NCBI GenBank assembly: GCA_028283765.1
Contig: JAPWJY010000008.1
Location: forward strand, 620,001 to 684,000
Reading direction: 5' to 3'
DNA length: 64,000 bases
Origin: Parvibaculaceae bacterium
Lineage (GTDB): Bacteria; Pseudomonadota; Alphaproteobacteria; Parvibaculales; Parvibaculaceae
In this document: positions 1-8,694 of the stretch, piece by piece
How positions within the stretch are numbered: position 1 is the first letter of the stretch
Layout of the letters: the number at the start of each line of letters is the position of its first letter
Program-made: the position numbers and the translations under genes
Notes under the pieces: model-generated
What the model was told of the DNA's origin: nothing
The model's database searches: none
What the model saw: only the letters and a program-made list of their open reading frames with translations

Positions 1-230
1 CCCTCGACGAAGCCGAGGTCAAAACGCTGGTGGTGCAAGACAAATGGCTGGCCCGCCTGCAAGCCGACGTGCAGCAGGAACTGGAACGCATCTCGCAAAC
101 CCTCGCCCAGCGCATCCGCGAACTGGCCGAACGTTACGACATCCCGCTGCCGAAGTTAGAAGATGATTTGGCAACCCTCAGCGCCAAGGTGGAAGCACAC
201 CTGAAGAAGATGGGGGCGGTGTGGAAGTGA
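1..230 (+). CDS. hsdM: Type I restriction-modification DNA methyltransferase subunit M, C-terminal end (partial)
   Basis: Only the last ~75 codons are present; the reading frame is open from the window edge (codons start at position 3) to the stop at 228-230. The visible part is a charged helical tail (repeated Glu/Lys/Arg, ending KKMGAVWK) of the kind that ends HsdM proteins and packs against HsdS. The catalytic NPPF and SAM-binding motifs would lie upstream and cannot be checked. It overlaps the start of hsdS (GTG at 221), which suggests translational coupling. The assignment rests mainly on gene order. Confidence 0.75.
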   Translation, partial: LDEAEVKTLVVQDKWLARLQADVQQELERISQTLAQRIRELAERYDIPLPKLEDDLATLSAKVEAHLKKMGAVWK

Positions 231-2089
231 AGCTGAGGTACAAGCAGACGGAAGTGGGGCTGATTCCAGAAGATTGGGAGATAACCCGCTTGGGAGAAGC
301 CTCAGATGTTCTAACGGGGTTTCCATTTCCAAGCTATGAATTCTCTTCTCTCGGCGTTCGCTTGCTGCGAGGCTCCAACGTAAAGCGCAATGCGATCGAT
401 TGGGATGAAGCAATTACCAGGAATTGGCCAGCGATATCTCCGGATCTCAATAAGTACGAGCTTCGTGAAGGGGATATAGTAATAGCAATGGATGGGGCTC
501 TCGTAGGCCGTAGCTTTGCGATGGTTTCCAAAGAAGACTTACCCGCACTATTAGTACAGCGGGTGGCTCGCCTCCGATCAAGAAAAACAGAGCAAAAGCT
601 AATAGGATCATGGATCAATAGCGATCATTTTATAAGGCACGTTGATCTCGTTAAAACCCATACTGCCATCCCTCACATCAGCCCGAAGGATATACGCGAA
701 TTTACGCTGGCAGTTCCAAGTGAGGGAACTGAACAACGCGCCATCGCCACCACCCTCAGTGACATGGACGCGCTGCTGGACGGACTGGATCGCCTGATCG
801 CCAAAAAGCGCGCCATCAAACAGGCCACCATGCAGCAACTCCTCACCGCCCAAACCCGCCTGCCGGGGTTTAGTGGTGAGTGGGAGGTGAAGCGGCTGGG
901 GGATTTGGCTGACATTCGCAGTGGTGGCACCCCTAGCACTGGAGACGCAGGAGCCTGGGATGGCACGATTCCATGGTGTACTCCTACGGACATTACTGCG
1001 TTGGAAGGCAGAAAGTATCTGACTACGACGAATAGAGCTATTACCGAGCACGGACTGATCACCAGTTCGGCGGAACTGATTCCTGCCCGCTCGATCGTGA
1101 TGACATCGCGTGCAACGATAGGCGAGTGTGCAATCAATGCCGTTCCCGTGACGACCAATCAGGGCTTCAAGAATCTTGTTCCGCATGATTCCGTAGATGT
1201 TGAATTTCTGTATTACTTACTCTCCACCCAAACGCAAGGGCTGATCGGGCTTTCCGCAGGAAGCACCTTTCTGGAGATTGGCAAGACGCAGCTACGACAA
1301 TATGAAGTCAAGCTTCCAGCGGAGAAGGACGAACAAACAGCCATCGCCACAGTTCTCAGCGACATGGATGCTGAAATCACCGTCCTCGAAACCCGCCGCG
1401 CCAAGACCCGCGCCTTCAAGCGAGCCATGATGCAGGAGCTGCTGACTGGCAGGACGCGGTTGGTAATGCCTTATGCCAAACCGGTTGGCGAGGAGGCGGC
1501 GCAAACAGAAGGACGCAAGGCGAACGTCCATTTCCTGAGAAGCGTGCTGGCAGCCGAAATCATCGACCAGTTGCACGATCAGCCGACCTTTGGTCACGTC
1601 AAGTTCGAGAAGATGATGTTCCTTGCCGAACACCTGTGTCAGGTAGATACCGGCTCTACATACCACCGCAAGGCCGCTGGCCCATATGACAACCGTGCAC
1701 TTCGCTCGATAGACAGTCAGTTGCAGAAGCAACAATGGTTCGAGGCGCGAAAGCAAGAAGGCCGTTACCAATACGTGCCACTGGCGAAGCGTGGCGGTCA
1801 CAAACCGTACTTCGAGCGGCATTTCTCCGGAATTGGCGAAACTTTTGAGAAGATTCTGAGCGCCTTCAAAACTGCGAAAACGGAGCAGTGCGAAATCGTC
1901 GCCACCTTGCTGGCGGCGTGGAGCGATTTGCTGCGTGAGAAAGGAATCGTCTCCGATGAAATGATCGTGCACGAGGTGCTGCACAATTGGCACGAAGCAA
2001 AGCAGCGGATACCTGAGGATCGCTGGCTGGTGGCTCTTGGCTGGATGCGAGAGAAAGGTTTTGTGCCGAAGGGAGCGACATTGCCATGA
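221..2089 (+). CDS. hsdS: Type I restriction-modification specificity subunit S with an extra C-terminal domain
   Basis: The 622-residue product has two target-recognition domains, each opening with a W-E-(I/V)-x-R-L-G motif (about residues 20-30 and 220-230) and each closed by a conserved helix that contains AIAT-x-LSDMDA (about 170-205 and 370-405). That is the classic HsdS layout and sets the DNA site bound by the M2S complex. HsdS is normally 400-450 residues. Here about 180 more follow (430-622), with a KFEKMMFLAEH segment and a later AAGPYDNRALRSID segment that resemble Panacea/SocA-like (DUF4065) folds. The recognition domains are visibly more AT-rich than the spacer helices, as expected for exchanged modules. 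The start is GTG 221, with GTG 227 as the alternative. The gene overlaps the next by ATGA. Confidence 0.9.
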   Translation: MEVKLRYKQTEVGLIPEDWEITRLGEASDVLTGFPFPSYEFSSLGVRLLRGSNVKRNAIDWDEAITRNWPAISPDLNKYELREGDIVIAMDGALVGRSFAMVSKEDLPALLVQRVARLRSRKTEQKLIGSWINSDHFIRHVDLVKTHTAIPHISPKDIREFTLAVPSEGTEQRAIATTLSDMDALLDGLDRLIAKKRAIKQATMQQLLTAQTRLPGFSGEWEVKRLGDLADIRSGGTPSTGDAGAWDGTIPWCTPTDITALEGRKYLTTTNRAITEHGLITSSAELIPARSIVMTSRATIGECAINAVPVTTNQGFKNLVPHDSVDVEFLYYLLSTQTQGLIGLSAGSTFLEIGKTQLRQYEVKLPAEKDEQTAIATVLSDMDAEITVLETRRAKTRAFKRAMMQELLTGRTRLVMPYAKPVGEEAAQTEGRKANVHFLRSVLAAEIIDQLHDQPTFGHVKFEKMMFLAEHLCQVDTGSTYHRKAAGPYDNRALRSIDSQLQKQQWFEARKQEGRYQYVPLAKRGGHKPYFERHFSGIGETFEKILSAFKTAKTEQCEIVATLLAAWSDLLREKGIVSDEMIVHEVLHNWHEAKQRIPEDRWLVALGWMREKGFVPKGATLP

Positions 2090-3141
2090 CTGACAAGCCC
2101 GCCTCACTAATTCCAGCCCCACAAGGCTACGCCGACTGGCTGTCCGACCTGAAGGGTCGCATCCACACCGCGCAGCAACGTGCGGCGCTGGCGGTCAACC
2201 GGGAACTGGTGAGCCTGTACTGGCAAATCGGCCGCGACATTCTGGCGCGGCAGGCCGAACAGGGTTGGGGTGCCAAGGTGATCGATCGGTTGGCGCATGA
2301 TCTGCGTACGGCGTTCCCGGAGATGAAAGGTTTTTCGCCGCGCAACCTCAAGTGCATGCGTGCGTTTGCCGAGGCCTGGCCGGACGCCGAAATTGTGCAG
2401 CAGGCTGCTGCACAATTGCCCTGGGGTCACAACTTGGTATTGCTGGATCGCCTGAAAGCGTCAACGGAGCGCCTGGCCTATGCCCGCGCCGCCATCGAAC
2501 ATGGCTGGTCGCGGAATGTGTTGAACATCCATATCGAAACCCGCCTGCTGGAGCGCACGGGCAAAGCCGTTACCAACTTTGATCAGCGCCTGCCCGCACC
2601 GCAGTCCGATCTGGCCATTGAGTCGCTGAAAGACCCGTACCGCTTCGATTTCCTCGGCCTGGGCGATGAAGCACAGGAACGCGAGATCGAAAGCGCGCTG
2701 GTGCAGCACGTCACCGATTTCCTGCTGGAGCTGGATGCGGGCTTCGCGTTCGTTGGCCGGCAGGTGTTGCTGGACGTGGGTGGCGAGGAGTTCTTCATCG
2801 ACCTGTTGTTCTACCACCTCAAGCTGCGCTGCTACGTGGTGATCGAACTGAAGGCAGGCAAGTTCAAGCCGGAGCACCTGGGACAACTGGGCTTTTACCT
2901 GACGGCGGTGGATCGGCAGGTGAAGCACGCGCAGGACAATCCGAGCATTGGCCTGCTGCTGTGCAAGAGCAAGAACAAGGTGGTGGCCGAGTACGCCCTG
3001 GGCGACAAGTCGCAGCCGATGGGCATTGCCGAATACAAACTGGTGGAATCCCTGCCGCAAGAGCTGCAAACCGGCCTGCCGACGATCGAACAGATCGAGC
3101 GGGAGCTGGGCAAGCCTATGGATGATGGCGCCGAGGAATGA
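2086..3141 (+). CDS. DUF1016 (YhcG-type) PDDEXK nuclease family protein
   Basis: The 351-residue product matches the DUF1016/YhcG family. An N-terminal helical domain (about 15-190, with LYWQIGRDI and a W-G-x-N segment near PWGHN) is followed by a PD-(D/E)XK-type core: FFIDLLFYH around 240 supplies the Asp and CYVVIELKAGKF around 255 supplies the E-x-K. These proteins often sit next to type I R-M genes, but their role there is not established. The start ATG overlaps the hsdS stop by four bases, and the stop lies just before hsdR, so it is co-translated with the R-M genes. It could act as an accessory nuclease or modulator; that is inference. Confidence 0.85.
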   Translation: MTDKPASLIPAPQGYADWLSDLKGRIHTAQQRAALAVNRELVSLYWQIGRDILARQAEQGWGAKVIDRLAHDLRTAFPEMKGFSPRNLKCMRAFAEAWPDAEIVQQAAAQLPWGHNLVLLDRLKASTERLAYARAAIEHGWSRNVLNIHIETRLLERTGKAVTNFDQRLPAPQSDLAIESLKDPYRFDFLGLGDEAQEREIESALVQHVTDFLLELDAGFAFVGRQVLLDVGGEEFFIDLLFYHLKLRCYVVIELKAGKFKPEHLGQLGFYLTAVDRQVKHAQDNPSIGLLLCKSKNKVVAEYALGDKSQPMGIAEYKLVESLPQELQTGLPTIEQIERELGKPMDDGAEE

Positions 3142-3145
3142 TGCG

Positions 3146-6100
3146 ATGACCCAACCCATGCCGCGCTCCGAGCGCAACAGCCAAAACCGCGTGGCGCGGC
3201 TGTTCACCACCCTACTGGCCGATGGCGGCCTGGGCTACGAACATCTGGGCAACTGGAGCAAGCGCGATCACAACCGCGCCATCGAAGTCGATCTGCTGCG
3301 CGCCAACCTGGCCGCTCGCGGGTACTCGCCTGCCCACATCAGCGCAGCCTTGCAGAAGCTGGAAGTCGCGGTGGATGTCACCGGCATCACGCCCTATCAG
3401 GCCAATCTGCGCACCTACCAGTTACTTCGCTATGGCGTGCCGGTGCAGATCGCGGCGGGCCAATCGCATGAGACAGTGCAGTTGATCGACTGGGCGCAGC
3501 CCGCGCGCAATCACTTCGCGCTGGCCGAGGAGGTCACGCTGAAAGGCGCAAACATCCGGCGGCCGGATATCGTGCTGTACATCAACGGGCTGGCGGTGGC
3601 GGTGATCGAACTCAAGCGCAGTTCGGTGGATGTGGGCGACGGCATTCGCCAGCTCATCAGCAATCAGGCGGAAACCTTCAACCGGGGCTTCTTCAGCACG
3701 GTGCAGTTGTTGCTGGCGGGCAGTGATGCGCAAGGCTTGCGCTATGGCACCACCGGTACACCGGAACAATTCTTCGTGCAGTGGAAGGATGAACAACCGT
3801 CAGCCATGGCAACAGCAGGCGCGTTTCTGGACCGCCCGTTGGTTCAGATGTGCGAGAAGGTGCGATTGCTGGATTTGATCCGCAACTTCGTGATCTTCGA
3901 TGCGGGCCTCAAGAAGGTGCCCCGGCAGCACCAGTACCAGGGCATCAAGGCTGCGCAGGAACGCATCGCCAAACGCGAGGGTGGCGTGATCTGGCACACC
4001 CAGGGCAGCGGCAAGAGCATCCTGATGGTGTTGTTGGCCAAGTGGTTGCTGGAGCATGATCCGCAGGCGCGGGTGCTGGTGGTGACCGACCGCGACGAGT
4101 TGGACAAGCAGATCGAAGGCGTGATGCGCAACGCCAGGGTGATCGGCGAAGGATCGGCTCCCCCGCGCATCACTTCGCGGGCGGACTTCGTGCAAAAACT
4201 CGGAGCTACTACACCACGCTTGTTGTGTGCGCTGATCCACAAGTTCGATGCGGCCGATCTCAAGGGCGAGCCGCCAATCGTCCACGGTCGTTTCTATGTG
4301 TTCGTGGACGAGTGCCACCGCACCCAGGGCGGCAACATGCACAAGCAGATGAAGCGCTGGCTGGCCGACGCCATCTTCATCGGCTTCACCGGCACACCGT
4401 TGTTGCGTAAGGACCGGCAGACCACCCGTGAAGTATTCGGCACGTATATCCACACCTATAAGTTCCACGAAGCGGTGGCCGACAAGGTGGTACTGGACCT
4501 GAAGTACGAGGCGCGGGATGTGCCGCAGCGGCTGACTTCAAGCAAGGCCATCGATGCCTGGTTCGAGAAGAAAACGCGCGGACTAAACAACTTCCAGAAA
4601 TCCATCCTGCGCAGGCGCTGGGCAACGATGGAGGAGTTGATGAGCGCCAAGGAACGCAAGGATCGCATCGTTGCCAATATCATCGAGGATTTCAGCCTCA
4701 AGCCTCGTCTGGATAACGACCGTGGTACGGCGATTCTGGTTGCGGCTTCGATCTACGATGCCTGCCATTACTTCCGGTTGTTCCAGAACACGCATTTCGG
4801 CCCCTATGTGGGCATCATCACCTCGTACGAACCCAACCCGGTCGCCATCTCAAAAGAATCGGCCGGCAGCGACGAGCGTTACAAGTTCGACACCTACAAG
4901 CAGCATGTGTTGCGTACTGGCCAGACCACCAAGCAGTACGAAGACGAAACCAAGCGCCGCTTCATCGAAGAGCCTGCCCGCATGAAGCTGCTGATCGTGG
5001 TTAGCAAGCTGCTTACCGGTTTCGATGCCCCTAGTTGCTCCTACATCTACCTAGACAATGAACTGCATGACCATAACCTGTTCCAGGCCATCTGCCGTAC
5101 CAATCGACTGGATGGTGACGACAAGGACTATGGGTATATCGTCGATTACAAGGAGCTGTTCGGTGACGTGCAGCAGGCCATAGCGGTATACAGCTCCGAC
5201 GAACTGGACATCGACGCGGGCAATGGCGGCGACAACAACGTTCATCTGAAGAACTGGCTGGAAGAAGGCCGCAAGCAACTGGACGAAACCCGTGAAGCAC
5301 TGCACTACCTGTGCGAGCCGGTACCGCAGCCGCGTGAACTGGAGCAATTCATCCACTACTTCTGCGGCCATGCAGGTGATCCGGAGGCACTGCTGGAAAG
5401 CGAGGCGCTGCGTATTGCCTTCTACAAGGCGGTGGCGACCTATCTGCGTGCCTTCGCGGACATCGTCCAGAACCTGACCGAGGCGGGTTACTCAGACAGC
5501 GAAGCCGACACCTTGCGGCGGGAGTCCGAGTTCTATGCCGAAGTGCGTTCGGCCATCAAGCATTACAGCGGCGAAGAGCTGGACATCAAGCCCTACGAGG
5601 CCGACATGCGCCACCTCATCAATACCTATATCCAGGCCGAGCCAGCGCAGGCATTGGGAGACTTGGCCGAACTGTCGCTGACCGAGCTGATCATCGAGAC
5701 CGGCATCCACGATGCCATCGCCAAGAAGCTCAATGAGAAGGGCAAGCTGTCGAAGAACGCCATTGCGGAAACCATCATCAACAACGTCCGCAAGACCATC
5801 ATCCGAGACCGCCTGACCGATCCGCGCTTTTATGAACAGATGTCCAAGCTGCTCGATGACCTGATCCAGCAAAGCCGTGAAGGCACCGAGGCCTACGAAT
5901 CATTCCTGAGCAAGGCGGAAGACATCCTGAAGAAGCACCGCGCGAAACAACACGACATCGACGAACCTGCCATGTTGCGCGGCAATGCAGGTGCGCTGGT
6001 GATTTATCGCAATTTGCCTGACATCATTTCCAGCGATGTGCTGCCCGATACGGATGGTGTAGTCAAAGAGCCACAAGCCGAATACGGAGACCCGTTGGCC

Positions 6101-6271
6101 TTGCTGGCGCTAAAGATCGATCGTGTGATGCGTGACGAAGCCCCGGCAGGATGGCGTGGCGACGAAGCCAAGGAGCGCATCGTGCAGAATTTCCTGCACC
6201 CGTTGACCGGACGCAACCGTGAGGCCACGCTCAAACTATTCGATTTGCTGAGAAATCAGCCGGGCTACTGA
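3146..6271 (+). CDS. hsdR: Type I restriction endonuclease subunit R (ATP-dependent translocase/nuclease)
   Basis: The product is 1,041 residues from ATG 3146, the first start just after the preceding gene; an upstream ATG at 3122 is possible. Domains in order: an N-terminal nuclease with D141 and E155-x-K157 (RRPDIVLY, AVIELKRSS); a helicase motor with Walker A GSGKS (K290), DECH box (388-391) and FTGTP; then a C-terminal helical region that docks on the M2S methyltransferase. HsdR cuts unmodified DNA after ATP-driven translocation when HsdM and HsdS recognise an unmethylated site. All key residues are intact, so the motor and nuclease look functional. The stop overlaps the next start (6269-6273). 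Confidence 0.95.
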   Translation: MTQPMPRSERNSQNRVARLFTTLLADGGLGYEHLGNWSKRDHNRAIEVDLLRANLAARGYSPAHISAALQKLEVAVDVTGITPYQANLRTYQLLRYGVPVQIAAGQSHETVQLIDWAQPARNHFALAEEVTLKGANIRRPDIVLYINGLAVAVIELKRSSVDVGDGIRQLISNQAETFNRGFFSTVQLLLAGSDAQGLRYGTTGTPEQFFVQWKDEQPSAMATAGAFLDRPLVQMCEKVRLLDLIRNFVIFDAGLKKVPRQHQYQGIKAAQERIAKREGGVIWHTQGSGKSILMVLLAKWLLEHDPQARVLVVTDRDELDKQIEGVMRNARVIGEGSAPPRITSRADFVQKLGATTPRLLCALIHKFDAADLKGEPPIVHGRFYVFVDECHRTQGGNMHKQMKRWLADAIFIGFTGTPLLRKDRQTTREVFGTYIHTYKFHEAVADKVVLDLKYEARDVPQRLTSSKAIDAWFEKKTRGLNNFQKSILRRRWATMEELMSAKERKDRIVANIIEDFSLKPRLDNDRGTAILVAASIYDACHYFRLFQNTHFGPYVGIITSYEPNPVAISKESAGSDERYKFDTYKQHVLRTGQTTKQYEDETKRRFIEEPARMKLLIVVSKLLTGFDAPSCSYIYLDNELHDHNLFQAICRTNRLDGDDKDYGYIVDYKELFGDVQQAIAVYSSDELDIDAGNGGDNNVHLKNWLEEGRKQLDETREALHYLCEPVPQPRELEQFIHYFCGHAGDPEALLESEALRIAFYKAVATYLRAFADIVQNLTEAGYSDSEADTLRRESEFYAEVRSAIKHYSGEELDIKPYEADMRHLINTYIQAEPAQALGDLAELSLTELIIETGIHDAIAKKLNEKGKLSKNAIAETIINNVRKTIIRDRLTDPRFYEQMSKLLDDLIQQSREGTEAYESFLSKAEDILKKHRAKQHDIDEPAMLRGNAGALVIYRNLPDIISSDVLPDTDGVVKEPQAEYGDPLALLALKIDRVMRDEAPAGWRGDEAKERIVQNFLHPLTGRNREATLKLFDLLRNQPGY

Positions 6272-6981
6272 TGGTGCAGACGCACATACGTCTGGGGGAA
6301 CTGGACATCGCCGTCACGTTCAAGGCCGTGAAGAATGTCCATCTTTCCGTGCATCCGCCCAAGGGTGCGGTGACGCTGGTGGCCCCGATAGGCACGCGGC
6401 TAGAAGTTGCTCGTGCCTATGCTGTTTCCAAGCTGCGTTGGATTCGCCAGCAACAGGCGCAATTGCAGGCACAGTCCCGCGAAACTCCTCGCCAGTTCGT
6501 TACCAGGGAAAGCCATTACGTTTGGGGACGTCGCTATCTGCTCTCGGTGCTGGAGCGAGATGCCCCGCCCACGGTGAAGATGGATCACCGTCGCATCACC
6601 TTGTCTGTGCGCCCCGGCTCCGATGCCGCCAAGCGCGAAGCCATCTATCAACGCTGGCAACGCAGTTTGCTACACCAGGCCATTACACCCCTGATCGAAT
6701 ACTGGGAGCCACGTATCGGCGTAAAGGTCAATGGCTACTTCCTGCAACGGATGAAGACCAAATGGGGTAGTTGCAATCATCGCCAGGCCCACATTCGGCT
6801 CAACACGGAACTGGCCAAGAAGCCTCGTGACTTGCTTGAATATGTGATCGTGCATGAAATGATCCATTTGATCGAGCCGACGCACAGTGAGCGGTTCATA
6901 TCGTTGCTCACTCGACACTATCCTGCCTGGCGGGATGCTCGTGCGGAACTGAATGCGCTACCGCTGGGACAGACTGTTTGA
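6271..6981 (+). CDS. YgjP-like (WLM/DUF45) metallopeptidase linked to the R-M operon
   Basis: This is a 236-residue protein of the M48-like DUF45/YgjP group. The zinc site is seen as HEMIH (H195, E196, H199) followed by a third His in THSERF (H205), and the family signature KTKWGSC lies about 30 residues before the HEMIH. There is no signal peptide or membrane segment, so it should be cytoplasmic. Its ATG overlaps the hsdR stop, making it the last gene of the operon. Such genes are common next to hsdR, but the substrate is unknown. The stop codon is only six bases from the end of the convergent integrase remnant. Confidence 0.85.
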   Translation: MVQTHIRLGELDIAVTFKAVKNVHLSVHPPKGAVTLVAPIGTRLEVARAYAVSKLRWIRQQQAQLQAQSRETPRQFVTRESHYVWGRRYLLSVLERDAPPTVKMDHRRITLSVRPGSDAAKREAIYQRWQRSLLHQAITPLIEYWEPRIGVKVNGYFLQRMKTKWGSCNHRQAHIRLNTELAKKPRDLLEYVIVHEMIHLIEPTHSERFISLLTRHYPAWRDARAELNALPLGQTV

Positions 6982-6987
6982 ATATTG

Positions 6988-7968
6988 CTACCGGCCAAGA
7001 TAAATCGAGACTACACCGACTCGCCCATGTCCTAGTTCAAGACTGATATGTAGTCGGACCTGGTGGTCTTATAGGTGTTGTTCAGCAGACATGGCCGAAT
7101 AATGAATTCCCCCGGCCACAGGCGCCTTCCACCCCATCAGCATCTCATACCGCATCTGCGCATACCGATGCCGCAGTCCGTGCATGTTGCTCAACCCCGC
7201 CGCCTTGCACTGGCCATCGTAAACATGCCGCTGCTGGATGTAGGTCTTGTGCGCCGGGATCAGCGAGCCCGACCCTGCCAGCCGATGAGCTTCGTCCAGC
7301 GCCGCACGCTGCTCTGGCGTCGTGATCGGCACTGTCCGGTCGCGTCCGCCCTTGGCCCATGAACCCTTGATGGCGATGTGGTCGCCACCGTCAGCGTGAC
7401 GGGGCTGGAACTTGATGGATTCTTCCCGCCGTAGACCGAAGGCGGCTTGCATGCGTAGGCTTACACGGACGTGGGGATCAGTGATCCTGGCCAGCCTGTC
7501 ATCCGGTTCGCGAGCCTTGCTGATATTGGTCACATAGCGACGCTCGGGCACACCAAGCTGTGTGTTGTCCGAGGGCAGGATGCCGGCCTTGCCGATCTTC
7601 TCCGCCCACCAGCGCAGGTGGGAGAGCCGATTTTTGATAGTGCCAGACGACAAACCTTCGCCTTGCCAGCGGTCCAGCAACGCCTGGACGTGCTTGCCCT
7701 TGAGCGACGAAGCCTTCATCTGCCGGAAACCGGCCTCGCGTAGTTGTCGCGCAGCCAGCGCGAAAGAACGCATCCGGTCGGCCTGTGTGTTGTAGCTGCC
7801 GTCACGGTTGCGCTGGCAAAGCTGCCGCAGGGTGTAGGTCAAGTTGTCCACTTCCGGCCTCCACGCAAAGCGCCGTACTGCGTTGTCCTGAAATTCAGTG
7901 GTTAGTGTTGGTGCCAACTCGCCAGGGCGAGATCCCGTGAGGGCAAGGGCATGGTGTTCAGGAGACAC
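6988..7968 (-). pseudogene. Tyrosine-recombinase integrase with an in-frame nonsense codon
   Basis: The reading frame starts at GTG 7968 and is interrupted by TAA at 7069-7071 after 299 codons. The same frame then continues for 26 more sense codons to TAG at 6988-6990, and that tail reads like an intact integrase end: LELGHGRVGVVSIYLGR, with the Y of SIYLG in the position of the nucleophilic tyrosine. Upstream of the stop, an N-terminal core-binding domain and catalytic segments can be seen (AFGLRREE with Arg, HGLRHRYAQ with His and Arg). The ORF as it stands lacks the tyrosine and should be inactive. It is a phage/ICE-type integrase; the relatives I recall are in proteobacterial integrative elements. 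No frameshift is needed, only one base change. Confidence 0.85.
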
Positions 7969-8452
7969 CAGAGCCTCGAATGAGGCGTCCGTCTTGCTCC
8001 CCTGCTGGAAGCCCGGACGGAGGTACTACAAGAAGAAAGTGATGCGAATGTGGACGAGTCCTCCTATGCAGTGAGTGGGATGAGAAAGGCAGCGGGAGCC
8101 CTGTGCGTTGCACACAGGTAATTGCCGCAAAGGACAGTGCGCCAGGCGGCGCGGTAGGGATGAGTTCAAACAGACAAAGAAGGCTCCGCCCTGGGTGGGG
8201 CCGGTATGCGGTCGGAGCCTGGGCATACCCGGGGTGGCTCCACCCTGTCGGGCCAGCGCTTGCAGGAACCTGCGCTGTTGGGGGTGCCGATGTACGAAGC
8301 CCATCGGTCTTGGCAACTGTCCGGTCAGTGTAGGGCGGGCATCATCATGTATGCCGCACGCAATAGGAACTGGTTTTTGCCCGCATTGTTGCTGGCGTGG
8401 GCGGGGTCGTCACTGCGGCGTGCAGTGACGACCCGTTTCGCGGCAGCATTTG
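7969..8452. other. Island spacer with strong inverted repeats and no convincing gene
   Basis: About 480 bases lie between the integrase start and the replication gene's probable true end. Three clear inverted repeats are seen: 8181-8188 with 8213-8220 (8 bp), 8232-8237 with 8240-8245 (GGGTGG/CCACCC), and 8404-8416 with 8422-8434 (13 bp, 5-base loop). The last could end transcription of the minus-strand replication gene, though no T-tract follows it. The open frames here have no recognisable motif. Confidence 0.5.
8404..8434 (-). terminator. Stem-loop after the replication-initiator gene
   Basis: A perfect 13-bp stem (8404-8416 with 8422-8434) encloses a five-base loop. On the minus strand it lies about 20 bases past the stop at 8453 of the frame that looks like the gene's true C-terminus. 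No run of T follows, so it may be a 3'-end stabiliser or a protein site and not an intrinsic terminator. Confidence 0.35.
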
Positions 8453-8694
8453 CTACGCAGGATGCGGCTGCCATCCCCTGGCCTGCATTGCCTGCGCTGC
8501 GATGTCCCCAGCGTTCGTCGAGGCGTTCAGCATCTTGCGGATGTTGGCGATGTGCGCCAGGGCGGTTTCACGCGATGCCGGTTGCGCAGTCGGTTCAGAG
8601 CGGTTTTCGGTACGCGGCGGAGTTGCAGGCCGATTCGGCAGCCCGTGGGCTGGCAGACGTCTCCTTACGTCCTGCCCACAGACGGAACTCGCCC
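8453..8694 (-). other. Displaced C-terminal reading frame of the replication-initiator-like gene
   Basis: In another minus-strand frame, overlapping the last ~100 bases of the preceding ORF, an open stretch encodes an acidic/proline linker and then a helix containing ALAHIANIRKML before a stop at 8453. This looks like the natural end of a replication protein, while the end of the upstream frame (…NSAAYRKPL) looks like out-of-frame noise. I infer a frameshift between about 8600 and 8690; a separate small overlapping gene is less likely. Confidence 0.4.
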
